The notes under the pieces: model-generated
Database searches by the model: none
Seen by the model: only the letters and a program-made list of their open reading frames with translations
What the model was told of the DNA's origin: nothing
Part shown: piece after piece, positions 1 through 5,662 of the stretch
How the letters are laid out: the number at the start of each line of letters is the position of its first letter
How positions within the stretch are numbered: the first letter of the stretch is position 1
Made by a program: the position numbers and the translations under genes
Assembly (NCBI GenBank): GCA_900766195.1
Contig: CAAFUN010000133.1
Coordinates: 1 to 9,202 of the forward strand
DNA from: an uncultured Bacteroides sp.
GTDB taxonomy: Bacteria > Bacteroidota > Bacteroidia > Bacteroidales > Bacteroidaceae
DNA length: 9,202 nucleotides
Direction of reading: 5' to 3'

Positions 1-52
1 GCACCACTTCTTCGAGGTCGGCATCCTGCGGTTGTAAAAGATCTTTTTCCAT
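1..52 (-). CDS. Start of an unidentified protein, cut off by the window edge
   Basis: An ATG at 52 opens a frame that runs off the left edge. The 17 visible codons begin MEKDLLQPQDADLEEVV, an acidic, soluble-looking N-terminus. It lies on the same strand as the preceding genes, 46 bases after the stop of the possible 52-residue ORF at 99-257. The bases just upstream are A/T-rich with no strong Shine-Dalgarno sequence, which is ordinary for Bacteroides. Too little is visible to name a family. The frame is inferred from its ATG, the lack of stops and the gene order. Confidence 0.45.
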   Translation of the reverse strand, partial: MEKDLLQPQDADLEEVV

Positions 53-98
53 AAGTATCAATTCGTTATAAGATTAATTAATTGTTGTTCTTCACGTT

Positions 99-257
99 TC
101 AGCAGCTGTATTTTTTAGCAACAGCCACAGTTAAATTTCTCATTATCAGATCATAATATGCTTTATTCAACGGCATCATCTTTAAATAAATGAGATTCTG
201 AAAGCATGCGTGTGTTAATTCAGTATGCACCGGCGGCTGTAGTTTATCAGTAGTCAT
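99..257 (-). CDS. Possible small protein (52 aa) overlapping the end of the replication-like gene
   Basis: An ATG at 257 lies inside the last codons of the 204-residue gene and overlaps it by 11 bases, an arrangement that often goes with translational coupling. The frame gives 52 residues, starting MTTDKLQPPVHTEL and ending VAVAKKYSC. There is no signal peptide and no clear membrane helix; the central part (NLIYLKMMPLNKAYYDLIM) could form an amphipathic helix. Without it there would be a 194-base gap in an otherwise tightly packed strand. I do not recognise the family. The overlap and length make it plausible, but a chance frame is a serious alternative. Confidence 0.35.
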   Translation of the reverse strand: MTTDKLQPPVHTELTHACFQNLIYLKMMPLNKAYYDLIMRNLTVAVAKKYSC

Positions 258-861
258 AGCGATTAAGGAATGCTTTGTCGGAGAGGTAGGTGGCGGCTTG
301 TGCGCAGTAGTGCACGTCCGGCAGACTATTGTAATAGTCCTCAATATTCTCCAGAGCCAGTTGGCGTTCATGCTGCGACAACTTCTTCCATATGCGATAA
401 GCTCGGCCCACGTTGATGCGCGGCGTGCGGGTAATTTCACTGTAAACATCCATAAAGTGTTCAAAGGCTTCGTCGGCGATACGTTTACCCTCGCCCGTCA
501 ATTTGCAAGCTCCCATCCACACATCATAATCAGGAATGCGCACATGGCTTCGGCAGTAGCCATCCTCCACATGCTCCACGCTGCCATCGCGGAAACAGTT
601 GTTAAAGAAACGCATCACGCGTCCACGGCTCCAACCCAAAATGCGTTGCCAGGTGGCAAACGCAATGACCGACTCACCACGCAGACAAGTAATCCTTCTG
701 CCCGATGGGCGTTCCAATTCCGCATCACGATAATTTACATGCACCAGCATTCTCAAAAAAGCCTCTTCATCACTATCTGCAGCACCATGGTGCTCAAACA
801 TACTCAACAACAAGGTGCGTGACACCATCACATAGCCCGTTCTAAAAAAATTCTTTTCCAT
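247..861 (-). CDS. Phage-replication-like / winged-helix protein (204 aa)
   Basis: The N-terminal half (about residues 33-110) reads like the winged helix-turn-helix of phage replication initiators and DnaD-like proteins: an AFLRMLVHVNY helix, then a CLRGESVIAFATWQRILGWS segment, a recognition-type helix GRVMRFFNNCF and a strand leading to VEHVEDGY. The C-terminal part (about 130-200) has the pattern seen at the end of such proteins: a helix with HFMDVYSEITR, an Arg/Ala-rich stretch with IWKKLSQHERQLALENI, an YYNSL segment, then AATYLSDKAFLNRY, resembling the usual H/A-x-x-YL-x-x-x-x-W/F ending. A DNA-binding role is therefore likely and a replication role is inference. Bacteroides genomes carry many such orphan genes in accessory islands. 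It has its own good promoter at 895-925. The start at ATG 861 gives a compact N-terminus and is the only good ATG near that promoter. Confidence 0.85.
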   Translation of the reverse strand: MEKNFFRTGYVMVSRTLLLSMFEHHGAADSDEEAFLRMLVHVNYRDAELERPSGRRITCLRGESVIAFATWQRILGWSRGRVMRFFNNCFRDGSVEHVEDGYCRSHVRIPDYDVWMGACKLTGEGKRIADEAFEHFMDVYSEITRTPRINVGRAYRIWKKLSQHERQLALENIEDYYNSLPDVHYCAQAATYLSDKAFLNRYDY

Positions 862-894
862 CTTGGTATATCTTTAAGATTAATAAACGTGATG

Positions 895-925
895 CAAAAA
901 TAGGGCACAAAGCACTTGAAACAAA
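895..925 (-). promoter_or_regulatory. Bacteroides-type promoter for the 204-aa gene
   Basis: On the minus strand a -33 element TTTG (925-922) is followed by exactly 19 bases and then TATTTTTG (902-895), a full match to the Bacteroides -7 consensus TAnnTTTG. The -7 box lies 33 bases before the ATG at 861. Both elements match exactly, so this is one of the clearest promoters in the window. It implies that the 204-residue gene is transcribed independently of the DUF4248 gene. Confidence 0.65.
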
Positions 926-990
926 ACAGCCCTGTTCGGCTATGTTAAGATGGGTTTATTTTTATACAGATAAATTCAAAAAAAGCGGGT

Positions 991-1045
991 AAAACAGACC
1001 ATACCGTCAAGTTAGAATACAGTCAAACTACAGCAAGTCTGTTTT
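991..1045. repeat. 9-bp perfect inverted repeat with a 37-base spacer
   Basis: AAAACAGAC at 991-999 and its exact complement GTCTGTTTT at 1037-1045 enclose 37 bases. The spacer holds two similar direct 12-mers, one starting ACCGTCAAG near 1003 and one ACAGTCAAA near 1019. On the minus strand the right-hand arm is followed by ACCCGC and then seven T residues (984-978), so it could act as a weak terminator with a long loop or as a binding site. It lies upstream of the promoter at 895-925. The spacer is short for a typical invertible segment. Confidence 0.4.
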
Positions 1046-1061
1046 CACAAAAAGAAGAAGC

Positions 1062-1109
1062 AATTATCCCCTCCGTATGCCTTCTGAAGCACCTACGGAG
1101 GGGATAATT
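1062..1109 (-). terminator. 16-bp perfect hairpin, likely terminator for the DUF4248 transcript
   Basis: AATTATCCCCTCCGTA (1062-1077) and its perfect reverse complement (1094-1109) flank a 16-base loop, giving a very stable G+C-rich stem with A/T-rich ends. Read on the minus strand, the stem is followed within four bases by a T-rich tract (TTCTTCTTTTT, about 1060-1050). This fits an intrinsic terminator about 200 bases after the DUF4248 stop. No T tract follows on the plus strand. Sixteen perfect pairs is more than termination needs, so a binding site or structured RNA remains possible. Confidence 0.5.
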
Positions 1110-1113
1110 ACAG

Positions 1114-1210
1114 AGCGTGCAAAAAAAGACACATGATTTAAGCATGTATATGCTTGAATAACAATAGGTTAATAGTAAAAACGTGCAAAGCAGCGTGCAA
1201 AAAAGGACAC
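1114..1210. repeat. 19-bp direct repeats, 18 of 19 identical, with a third partial copy
   Basis: AGCGTGCAAAAAAAGACAC (1114-1132) and AGCGTGCAAAAAAGGACAC (1192-1210) differ at one base and are 78 bases apart, start to start. A third core, CGTGCAAA at 1182-1189, precedes the second copy by 12 bases. Between the copies is a small inverted repeat, AAGCAT-gtat-ATGCTT (1140-1155). The repeats lie in the long 3' region of the DUF4248 gene, before the hairpin at 1062-1109. No gene is visible here. Function unknown; the layout resembles a set of protein-binding or recombination sites more than coding DNA. Confidence 0.55.
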
Positions 1211-1270
1211 TGACATAAATAATATAAAGAACAATATATAAGAAAATATAGATCGTTCGGGAGATTTATC

Positions 1271-1309
1271 TCAATTTCCTTTCCAGATGCTAAAGTCCTC
1301 CATCATCAT
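1271..1309 (-). CDS. Very short ORF (12 codons) overlapping the DUF4248 stop
   Basis: Three consecutive ATG codons (1309-1301) overlap the TGA stop of the DUF4248 gene in an ATGA arrangement and open a frame reading MMMEDFSIWKGN before a stop at 1271. ATGA overlap is a usual signature of translational coupling, and the first codons look protein-like. Twelve residues are too few to judge, so it may be a truncated remnant of a gene that once followed DUF4248, or chance. Confidence 0.15.
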   Translation of the reverse strand: MMMEDFSIWKGN

Positions 1310-1557
1310 TTTTTGTTTGCTTCGCCCGGCATACCCATGTGCCGAATAATTGTAGCAATCTGTAAGGGGCTCAGCATTTTGTCATGCTCACCATATTCCA
1401 CTATGAGCAGATCGGCCAATAGAGCCGGATGTTTATGGATATACTGACGTAATGAACGATTGGAAGAATTAGTATAAGCGCTTGGAAAATAGCAAGCTGC
1501 AACAGACGAAAACGAGTGGCAACCCACCAAAATATACTCAAAATTATTCTTTTTCAT
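1306..1557 (-). CDS. DUF4248 domain protein (83 aa)
   Basis: The 83-residue protein covers the whole DUF4248 family length. It has an N-terminal segment ending in a YFPSAY motif (residues 23-28; the family usually has ELA-x-x-YFP), a helix SNRSLRQYIHKHPALLADLL (about 32-51, matching the usual A-x-x-x-LRRWI-x-x-x-P-x-L-x-x-x-L), and a C-terminal SPLQIATIIRHMGMPG (63-78, matching the usual TPRQV-x-x-I-x-x-x-LG-x-P). It is small, soluble and has no signal peptide. The family is almost confined to Bacteroidales and often sits in accessory islands near VirE-like or primase-type and HU-like genes; its biochemical role is unknown. The usual ELA before YFP is replaced here by AAC. ATG 1557 lies 32 bases after a full -7 box. 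Confidence 0.85.
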   Translation of the reverse strand: MKKNNFEYILVGCHSFSSVAACYFPSAYTNSSNRSLRQYIHKHPALLADLLIVEYGEHDKMLSPLQIATIIRHMGMPGEANKK

Positions 1558-1588
1558 GTGATATATTATTTTTATTAAATTATAGCTG

Positions 1589-1620
1589 CAAAATTAGCAT
1601 AAAAAAAAGAATAAGTAAAA
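1589..1620 (-). promoter_or_regulatory. Bacteroides-type promoter for the DUF4248 gene
   Basis: On the minus strand TAATTTTG (1596-1589) is a full match to the -7 consensus TAnnTTTG. Twenty bases upstream is TTTT (1620-1617), a three-of-four match to the -33 TTTG. The -7 box is 32 bases before ATG 1557, much like the spacing at the 204-residue gene. The leader is very A/T-rich. Confidence 0.55.
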
Positions 1621-1740
1621 TCTATAAAGACAGACTTTAGTATTTATATTATAATATATTTTCAATACAAAACAATGAAGTAATTGGCGGTGAGTGATGG
1701 GTAAAGCTCTCGAGTATGAAGATTACAGAGAATAGTAACT

Positions 1741-1926
1741 TTATTTTAAAAGCTCATGCAGATTTCTGATAGGTTTTATCCGTTTCATTCGCGTTCCCGT
1801 TTAAAGTAATTCACCACCGTAGTGAGAGAAAGCAAGGCGTTGTTCTTTCCGCGTCAGGCGTTCGTTAAGTAGTGTCATGTCAGTGCATCTGTCGGCATCG
1901 ACAGGAAAAGTTTGTGTTATCCTCAT
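1741..1926 (-). pseudogene. Cluster of tiny overlapping frames, possible gene remnant
   Basis: An ATG at 1926, preceded by an A-rich stretch, opens a 41-codon frame (1926-1801) starting MRITQTFPVDADRCTD and continuing LNERLTRKEQRLAFSHYG. A second frame with no ATG of its own overlaps its end and reads LLSLTTVVNYFKRERE to a TGA at 1787-1785. Joining the two by one shift near the CTT GCT TTC TCT run gives a smoother helical, charged sequence. That TGA overlaps an ATG (ATGA) opening a 15-codon frame, MKRIKPIRNLHELLK, ending at 1741. Short coupled frames with a likely frameshift suggest a decayed small gene or leader peptides. I recognise no family, and chance is a real alternative. Confidence 0.25.
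1889..1904. repeat. Short strong hairpin CTGTCG-gcat-CGACAG
   Basis: Six perfectly paired bases flank a four-base loop. It overlaps a sequence starting at 1882 (AGTGCATCTGTCGG) that resembles a diverged unit of the 22-bp array at 1967-2054. No T tract follows, so it is not a terminator on either strand. Confidence 0.4.
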
Positions 1927-1966
1927 TTCTATTTTTTTAAATTAAATATTGCACACTAAAAAAAAT

Positions 1967-2054
1967 ACATCATCAGTTGATGTCAAACACATCATCTGTC
2001 AGTCTCAAGCAGAGCATCTGTTGGTGCCAAACAGATCATCTATTATGATCCTGA
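1967..2054. repeat. Four imperfect 22-bp tandem repeats with internal dyads
   Basis: Units begin at 1967, 1989, 2011 and 2033. Their shared pattern is A, C or G, A, then T or G, then CATC, then about TGTTGRTGYCAAAC. Unit 1 contains the inverted repeat ACATCA-n5-TGATGT, unit 4 contains GATCAT-n5-ATGATC and unit 3 a near match, GCATC-n4-GGTGC. Unit 2 keeps the first half-site but not the second. Because 22 is not a multiple of three, the repeats do not encode a repeated peptide. A period of about two helical turns with dyads is what an array of dimeric DNA-binding sites would look like. The array lies between the pilus-operon terminator and the small frames at 1741-1926. Confidence 0.65.
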
Positions 2055-2068
2055 CAAGTGTTTGTTCT

Positions 2069-2102
2069 AAAAAATGCCTCCCATACACGCTTGTACAGGA
2101 GG
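2069..2102 (-). terminator. Intrinsic terminator at the end of the pilus operon
   Basis: On the minus strand CCTCC (2102-2098) pairs with GGAGG (2081-2077). A further TAC/GTA pairing lies inside, beyond a two-by-two mismatch, around a six-base loop, and after two bases there are six T residues (2074-2069). It lies 68 bases beyond the stop of the small membrane ORF and about 245 beyond the tip gene. The plus-strand side has only a weaker TTTT after the stem. Confidence 0.6.
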
Positions 2103-2170
2103 ACTTTTACAAACAAACAAAATACATGTGCCGCACATCGATATCACATCGCCAATACGACACTCTCATC

Positions 2171-2324
2171 TTAGTCCAATTTCTCATCCCAAAGCTCTAT
2201 ATCGGTAGGAGTATGTTTCAACAGAATAACCACTATGATGTAGTACGCGATGAGAAAAGCTAAGTATATTATCAAACCAATTATCAATTTCCTAATCAAT
2301 TTTATTAAAACAATTTATCTTCAT
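2171..2324 (-). pseudogene. Small single-helix membrane protein, split by a +1 frameshift
   Basis: ATG 2324, 23 bases after the tip gene stop, starts MKINCFNK and reaches a stop after ten codons. The adjacent frame is open from 2314 to a TAA at 2171. Skipping one A in the run at 2303-2300 joins them into a 50-residue protein: a basic N-terminus (K2, K8, R11, K12), a hydrophobic helix from about 13 to 36 (LIIGLIIYLAFLIAYYIIVV) and an acidic tail ending TDIELWDEKLD. This is a textbook single-pass inner-membrane topology. Its spacing matches the other gene junctions of the operon and the terminator follows directly. There is no ATG in the second frame alone, only TTG codons (2299, 2287). It may be a broken gene, a recoded gene, a TTG-started gene or a sequencing error. 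The family is unknown. Confidence 0.5.
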
Positions 2325-2347
2325 TAAATACACAAAATCACATTTCA

Positions 2348-4681
2348 CTATATTTCTTGTACGCAACGCACTGTGAATCCACTTGCACGATTATTCTCAC
2401 CAACTACATAAACAATATTTGAAGAGAAGCTCAAAAAACATCCTTGCAAACTGGCACGTCCCCCTGGAGAAGACAACCAATTATTACCGTAATATCCAAT
2501 AACCCATAGTGCGCCTTCTCCGCTGCCCCTACCACCAGATGCAAAACAAAACGTACTTGGTCCAACAGTGCTACCAAAGCAATAAATCCATCCATAGGGA
2601 TAATATCCACTTTTCCAACTATTATTTAAATATATTTTAGAAGGATTTATGTCAATCCAACTCTGTATGCTAGTATCACAAATACCAGTAAAAGCATCAA
2701 CTGGAGCCACTCGCCAACCAGCAGGACAAGGATCATAAATGGTTTTTTTTCCATCCCATGGCTTAGGGTCAAGATAACCTGCACCCACAATGCCTGAAGC
2801 TGTATTATTATCCCCCCAGAGACAATTGGAAGTGCACCAAGCATCAGTATTTAGTGTAGCGTTGCGTACCCAATTATTGGAACCATCAGAACTATATATA
2901 AAGCGTTCCGGATTCTTAATGCTATAGTCTAAAATATCCGTAGTCGTAGATCCTACAATTACATTTGATGCAACCACCTTATCTTTAATTGTGAAACTCC
3001 CCGAAGCATTATACAAAGGAATATCTCCGCCTACCTGTTGACTGCTTGTGGTGGCATACGTATTTCCTGCTGGAAACGGATCCTTACGTCCAAATTGATA
3101 ATGGAGTAACGATGCACCAATATTTCCATCAGCATCCATTCCCTGCGATCCCAAATTTCGATCCATCATCTTTAAAGTCCGCTTCAGTCCTCCTACAAAA
3201 TCTGTTTGGTTGGACATAAGACTTTTATACCAATCTCGGTCGGTATTTGTTATGGCAGCAATAGAATGACTTCCATTCATTACAGCTAGGCTAATACCAT
3301 CTGTCCGCCAAATATGCCAGCTCCATAGTATATTTTGCGACGCATCCCGTACAGCTATTAATGCATTTCCTTTATCCGTACCTGTCTTAAACTTAACTTG
3401 CCCCGTACTTTTATCCCATATCACCCAAGAGATCAATCCCTTAGTAGTTTCCCACACCACTATGGCATCTTTTACTTTTTCTTTGGGTATATCAATAGCA
3501 GTTGCAGCTCCGTCTATTTTACTTGGAAATAAACTTATATTATTACTAGGATATTGCAGTGCAGCATAATCCGAAACATTCCCATTTCCTCTTACCGTAG
3601 CGTCAAAACTATACCACTGGTTATTGGCATACGCCAGATAACAATTGGCATTGCCTTCAGAACTTAAACTAACCACATTCAATGTTTCAATACTTACCCT
3701 AAGATCAGCTACTCCTGTAGCATTCAACGTTATGTTATAAGTGTAGCGACAGTTACGCTTGATATTGAAGTTATTGCTATTATTGGCCCCTAGATAAACC
3801 CACCAAGTCACATTGGTATTGTTTTTCACTCCTCTGATTTCTATATAAGTGGCATGAGCCGGAGCATTGACTACATTCTTATCCTTTTGATGATCATCGC
3901 CAACTGCAATAGCAGTATTCATTCCTCTTCTATTTTCGTACATGTAGAAAGTTGAATTTACTGTCGTAGTGCCCGCTAATGCAACTGTGGAAGAATTTAT
4001 CCAATCTGATGCTATACTCACTGCATCATCTCCTGCAAGAGTATTTCCGGTATCCGAGCTATCGTTTTCCGTACTTGTGGGACGAGCCAAATAGTATGCC
4101 TTCGAAGGAAGGTTATGCACGGTGTAATTTGTTATTGTAACTCCACTACCTGTGGCAACACCCACATTCAACGTCACTTTAGCCACTAACCTTGAAACGG
4201 TAAACGTACCTAACGACTGGCTTCCGGCTACAATGTTCACTCCGCTTTTACTACCCGTCATGGGAAGATAATTTCCAGTCGAAAGTTCGTCCCATGAGGA
4301 AATATTTCTTTTCAGACTCTTGAGAGTCTTTTCCGAATAGATGTCATAGCCTTTAAAAAAAACGGCATCGCCCGTATTGGCTATAACATAAACGGTGCAG
4401 TTTGTTGCACTGTGAGTAGTGACCGTTATGCTTCCGCCACCCGTCTGATATTTCTGGCCTATAAGTTCTCCACCACTATTATACACCAATACATGTACAT
4501 CGCTGATTGCATCTTCGGAGACACCACGCGTAGAGACATCCGTCTGTGCATCACCCTTCACTTCAAGACGGATAATGGCAGATTGTGCTCCGTCAGCCGT
4601 GTCATAATTTTCCGGACGACAGGATACACACACCACTATCAACACCCACAGGATAGTAAATCTGATTCCTGCTTTAATCAT
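2348..4681 (-). CDS. Fimbrillin lipoprotein with FISUMP-type C-terminus, probable pilus tip adhesin (777 aa)
   Basis: A lipoprotein signal peptide (residues 1-20, hydrophobic IRFTILWVLIVVCVS) precedes Cys21, so it is a probable outer-membrane or pilus lipoprotein. Residues about 30-335 are Mfa/FimA-like: a STRG processing-type Arg near 52, a VHVLVYNSGGELI strand, YLPMTGS at 138-144 and SRLVAKVTLNV at 163-173. Residues about 345-470 form a second unit containing WSWHIW (453-458), a pattern I know from Bacteroides surface proteins. Residues about 500-777 look like a FISUMP domain: MMDRNLGSQ (505-513), HYQFGRKDPFPAG (527-539), DPCPAGWRV (650-658), WLSSPGG (735-741) and ASGFTVRCVQ (766-775). A large C-terminal domain on a fimbrillin, encoded after stalk and anchor genes, indicates the distal tip or adhesin; the ligand is unknown. 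The start has an AAGAGG element eight bases upstream and lies 21 bases after the anchor gene. Confidence 0.88.
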   Translation of the reverse strand: MIKAGIRFTILWVLIVVCVSCRPENYDTADGAQSAIIRLEVKGDAQTDVSTRGVSEDAISDVHVLVYNSGGELIGQKYQTGGGSITVTTHSATNCTVYVIANTGDAVFFKGYDIYSEKTLKSLKRNISSWDELSTGNYLPMTGSKSGVNIVAGSQSLGTFTVSRLVAKVTLNVGVATGSGVTITNYTVHNLPSKAYYLARPTSTENDSSDTGNTLAGDDAVSIASDWINSSTVALAGTTTVNSTFYMYENRRGMNTAIAVGDDHQKDKNVVNAPAHATYIEIRGVKNNTNVTWWVYLGANNSNNFNIKRNCRYTYNITLNATGVADLRVSIETLNVVSLSSEGNANCYLAYANNQWYSFDATVRGNGNVSDYAALQYPSNNISLFPSKIDGAATAIDIPKEKVKDAIVVWETTKGLISWVIWDKSTGQVKFKTGTDKGNALIAVRDASQNILWSWHIWRTDGISLAVMNGSHSIAAITNTDRDWYKSLMSNQTDFVGGLKRTLKMMDRNLGSQGMDADGNIGASLLHYQFGRKDPFPAGNTYATTSSQQVGGDIPLYNASGSFTIKDKVVASNVIVGSTTTDILDYSIKNPERFIYSSDGSNNWVRNATLNTDAWCTSNCLWGDNNTASGIVGAGYLDPKPWDGKKTIYDPCPAGWRVAPVDAFTGICDTSIQSWIDINPSKIYLNNSWKSGYYPYGWIYCFGSTVGPSTFCFASGGRGSGEGALWVIGYYGNNWLSSPGGRASLQGCFLSFSSNIVYVVGENNRASGFTVRCVQEI

Positions 4682-4702
4682 TTTCTTTACCTCTTATATT
4701 TC

Positions 4703-5626
4703 TTACATTTCAGCATTCTGTGTCACTTCGACCCATGGTGTAATGGTTGTACCCACTTTCACTTCGGTATAACGAAAATCAATATCCACGTTGAGCTGTT
4801 TGCCTGCCGGAGCATAAATCCGGTTAAAGTTGTTATCCTCTGTGACGGTATATAATTTCTCATCTCCGCGGTAGATATCAATCTCTATGTATTGGCCTTC
4901 TTCCGTGGGAAAGATACGAAAAAGTGGTGCGTACATGTCCCCATTATTATCTGTGATGGAAGGTGGTTCATAAGCTGCTTCACTACCCATGACCTTTCCT
5001 GTGAAGTCCATCTCGTTGCCCGTACCACGAACAATGAAATGGTACGCTTGTCCGATGTAGGGATAACGTACGGAAAAGTAGCGAGTACGGATACTCAGCC
5101 CGGCAACCTGTCTGGACATCACTAACGTGATCGTACTTTCCTGCATACCTCGTGTTTGAGCAAAGGTAACGGTTTTGCGACAATAGAACAGGTCAGTCAC
5201 CGGAAGATTACCACCTCCTGCCCGGTGACGGAGTTGCAGACGAGCATCCCCAATGGGAGTATCCTGTGTAATAGGTGTGGCCTGCAAGGTATCTGTCTTT
5301 ACATTACCCCATGCCACAAGAGTGAGCGTGGCACTTTTATTCGCTCCGAAAATGAAATCTGCAGAGGTTCCTGTCGATACCATCCGGACAAAGCCACTTT
5401 CGTCAAATAGATAGACATTAGTGTTTTGCAATACCCCGCTTCCGGTCAGATCGTTTCCGTCGGTATCCACTACACGAACCGTCAGTGCGTACTGTACACA
5501 CTTCTCCATATCCTCCCGTACACAAGAGACAAAAAAGAAGAGTACTGAAGACATTGATGCACAAACAAGTGCAGTGACAAGTACTAATTTGGGGAAGCGC
5601 ATATCCGTTACAAGTTTATCATTCAA
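4703..5626 (-). CDS. FimB/Mfa2-family pilus anchor lipoprotein (307 aa)
   Basis: The N-terminus has a hydrophobic signal ending in FFFVSC, with lipid-bearing Cys35, followed by VREDMEKC, the Cys-x-x-(E)D-x-x-x-x-C pattern that opens FimB/Mfa2 (DUF1812) proteins. Other family-like features are VYLFDESGFV (71-80), LVAWGN (103-108), a LPVTDLFYC segment (141-149) and a beta-rich C-terminal half with YAPAGKQLNVDIDF (271-284). In the known systems this type of protein anchors the pilus base to the outer membrane and limits its length. It sits between the stalk (36 bases upstream) and tip (21 bases downstream) genes, the usual order. The start is uncertain: ATG 5602 (residue 9) gives a shorter, more typical signal peptide beginning MRFPKLVL. 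Confidence 0.85.
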   Translation of the reverse strand: MNDKLVTDMRFPKLVLVTALVCASMSSVLFFFVSCVREDMEKCVQYALTVRVVDTDGNDLTGSGVLQNTNVYLFDESGFVRMVSTGTSADFIFGANKSATLTLVAWGNVKTDTLQATPITQDTPIGDARLQLRHRAGGGNLPVTDLFYCRKTVTFAQTRGMQESTITLVMSRQVAGLSIRTRYFSVRYPYIGQAYHFIVRGTGNEMDFTGKVMGSEAAYEPPSITDNNGDMYAPLFRIFPTEEGQYIEIDIYRGDEKLYTVTEDNNFNRIYAPAGKQLNVDIDFRYTEVKVGTTITPWVEVTQNAEM

Positions 5627-5662
5627 TTATACGATAGGTTGCCATTTTTACATTTCATTCCA

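Noticed and set aside
298..822. Plus-strand frame of 174 codons opposite the 204-residue gene
   Set aside because: Antisense shadow. The minus-strand frame has a recognisable domain pattern and its own promoter.
991..1045. Invertible promoter of the Bacteroides phase-variation type
   Set aside because: The enclosed segment is only 37 bases and shows no TAnnTTTG box in either orientation. The start of the pilus operon, where such a switch would be expected, is outside the window.
1967..2054. CRISPR array
   Set aside because: The 22-bp units follow each other directly without unique spacers and are imperfect, and no cas gene is visible.
1949..2263. Plus-strand frame of 104 codons
   Set aside because: It starts at TTG, has a low-complexity, Cys-scattered composition, and runs across the 22-bp repeats, the terminator and the opposite-strand membrane ORF. 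It is best read as a chance frame.
4253..4267. LPMTG motif in the tip protein and LPMSG in the stalk protein, which look like sortase signals
   Set aside because: They lie in the N-terminal half with no following membrane segment or basic tail. The same motif position is a general feature of Mfa/FimA fimbrillins, and these are lipoproteins.
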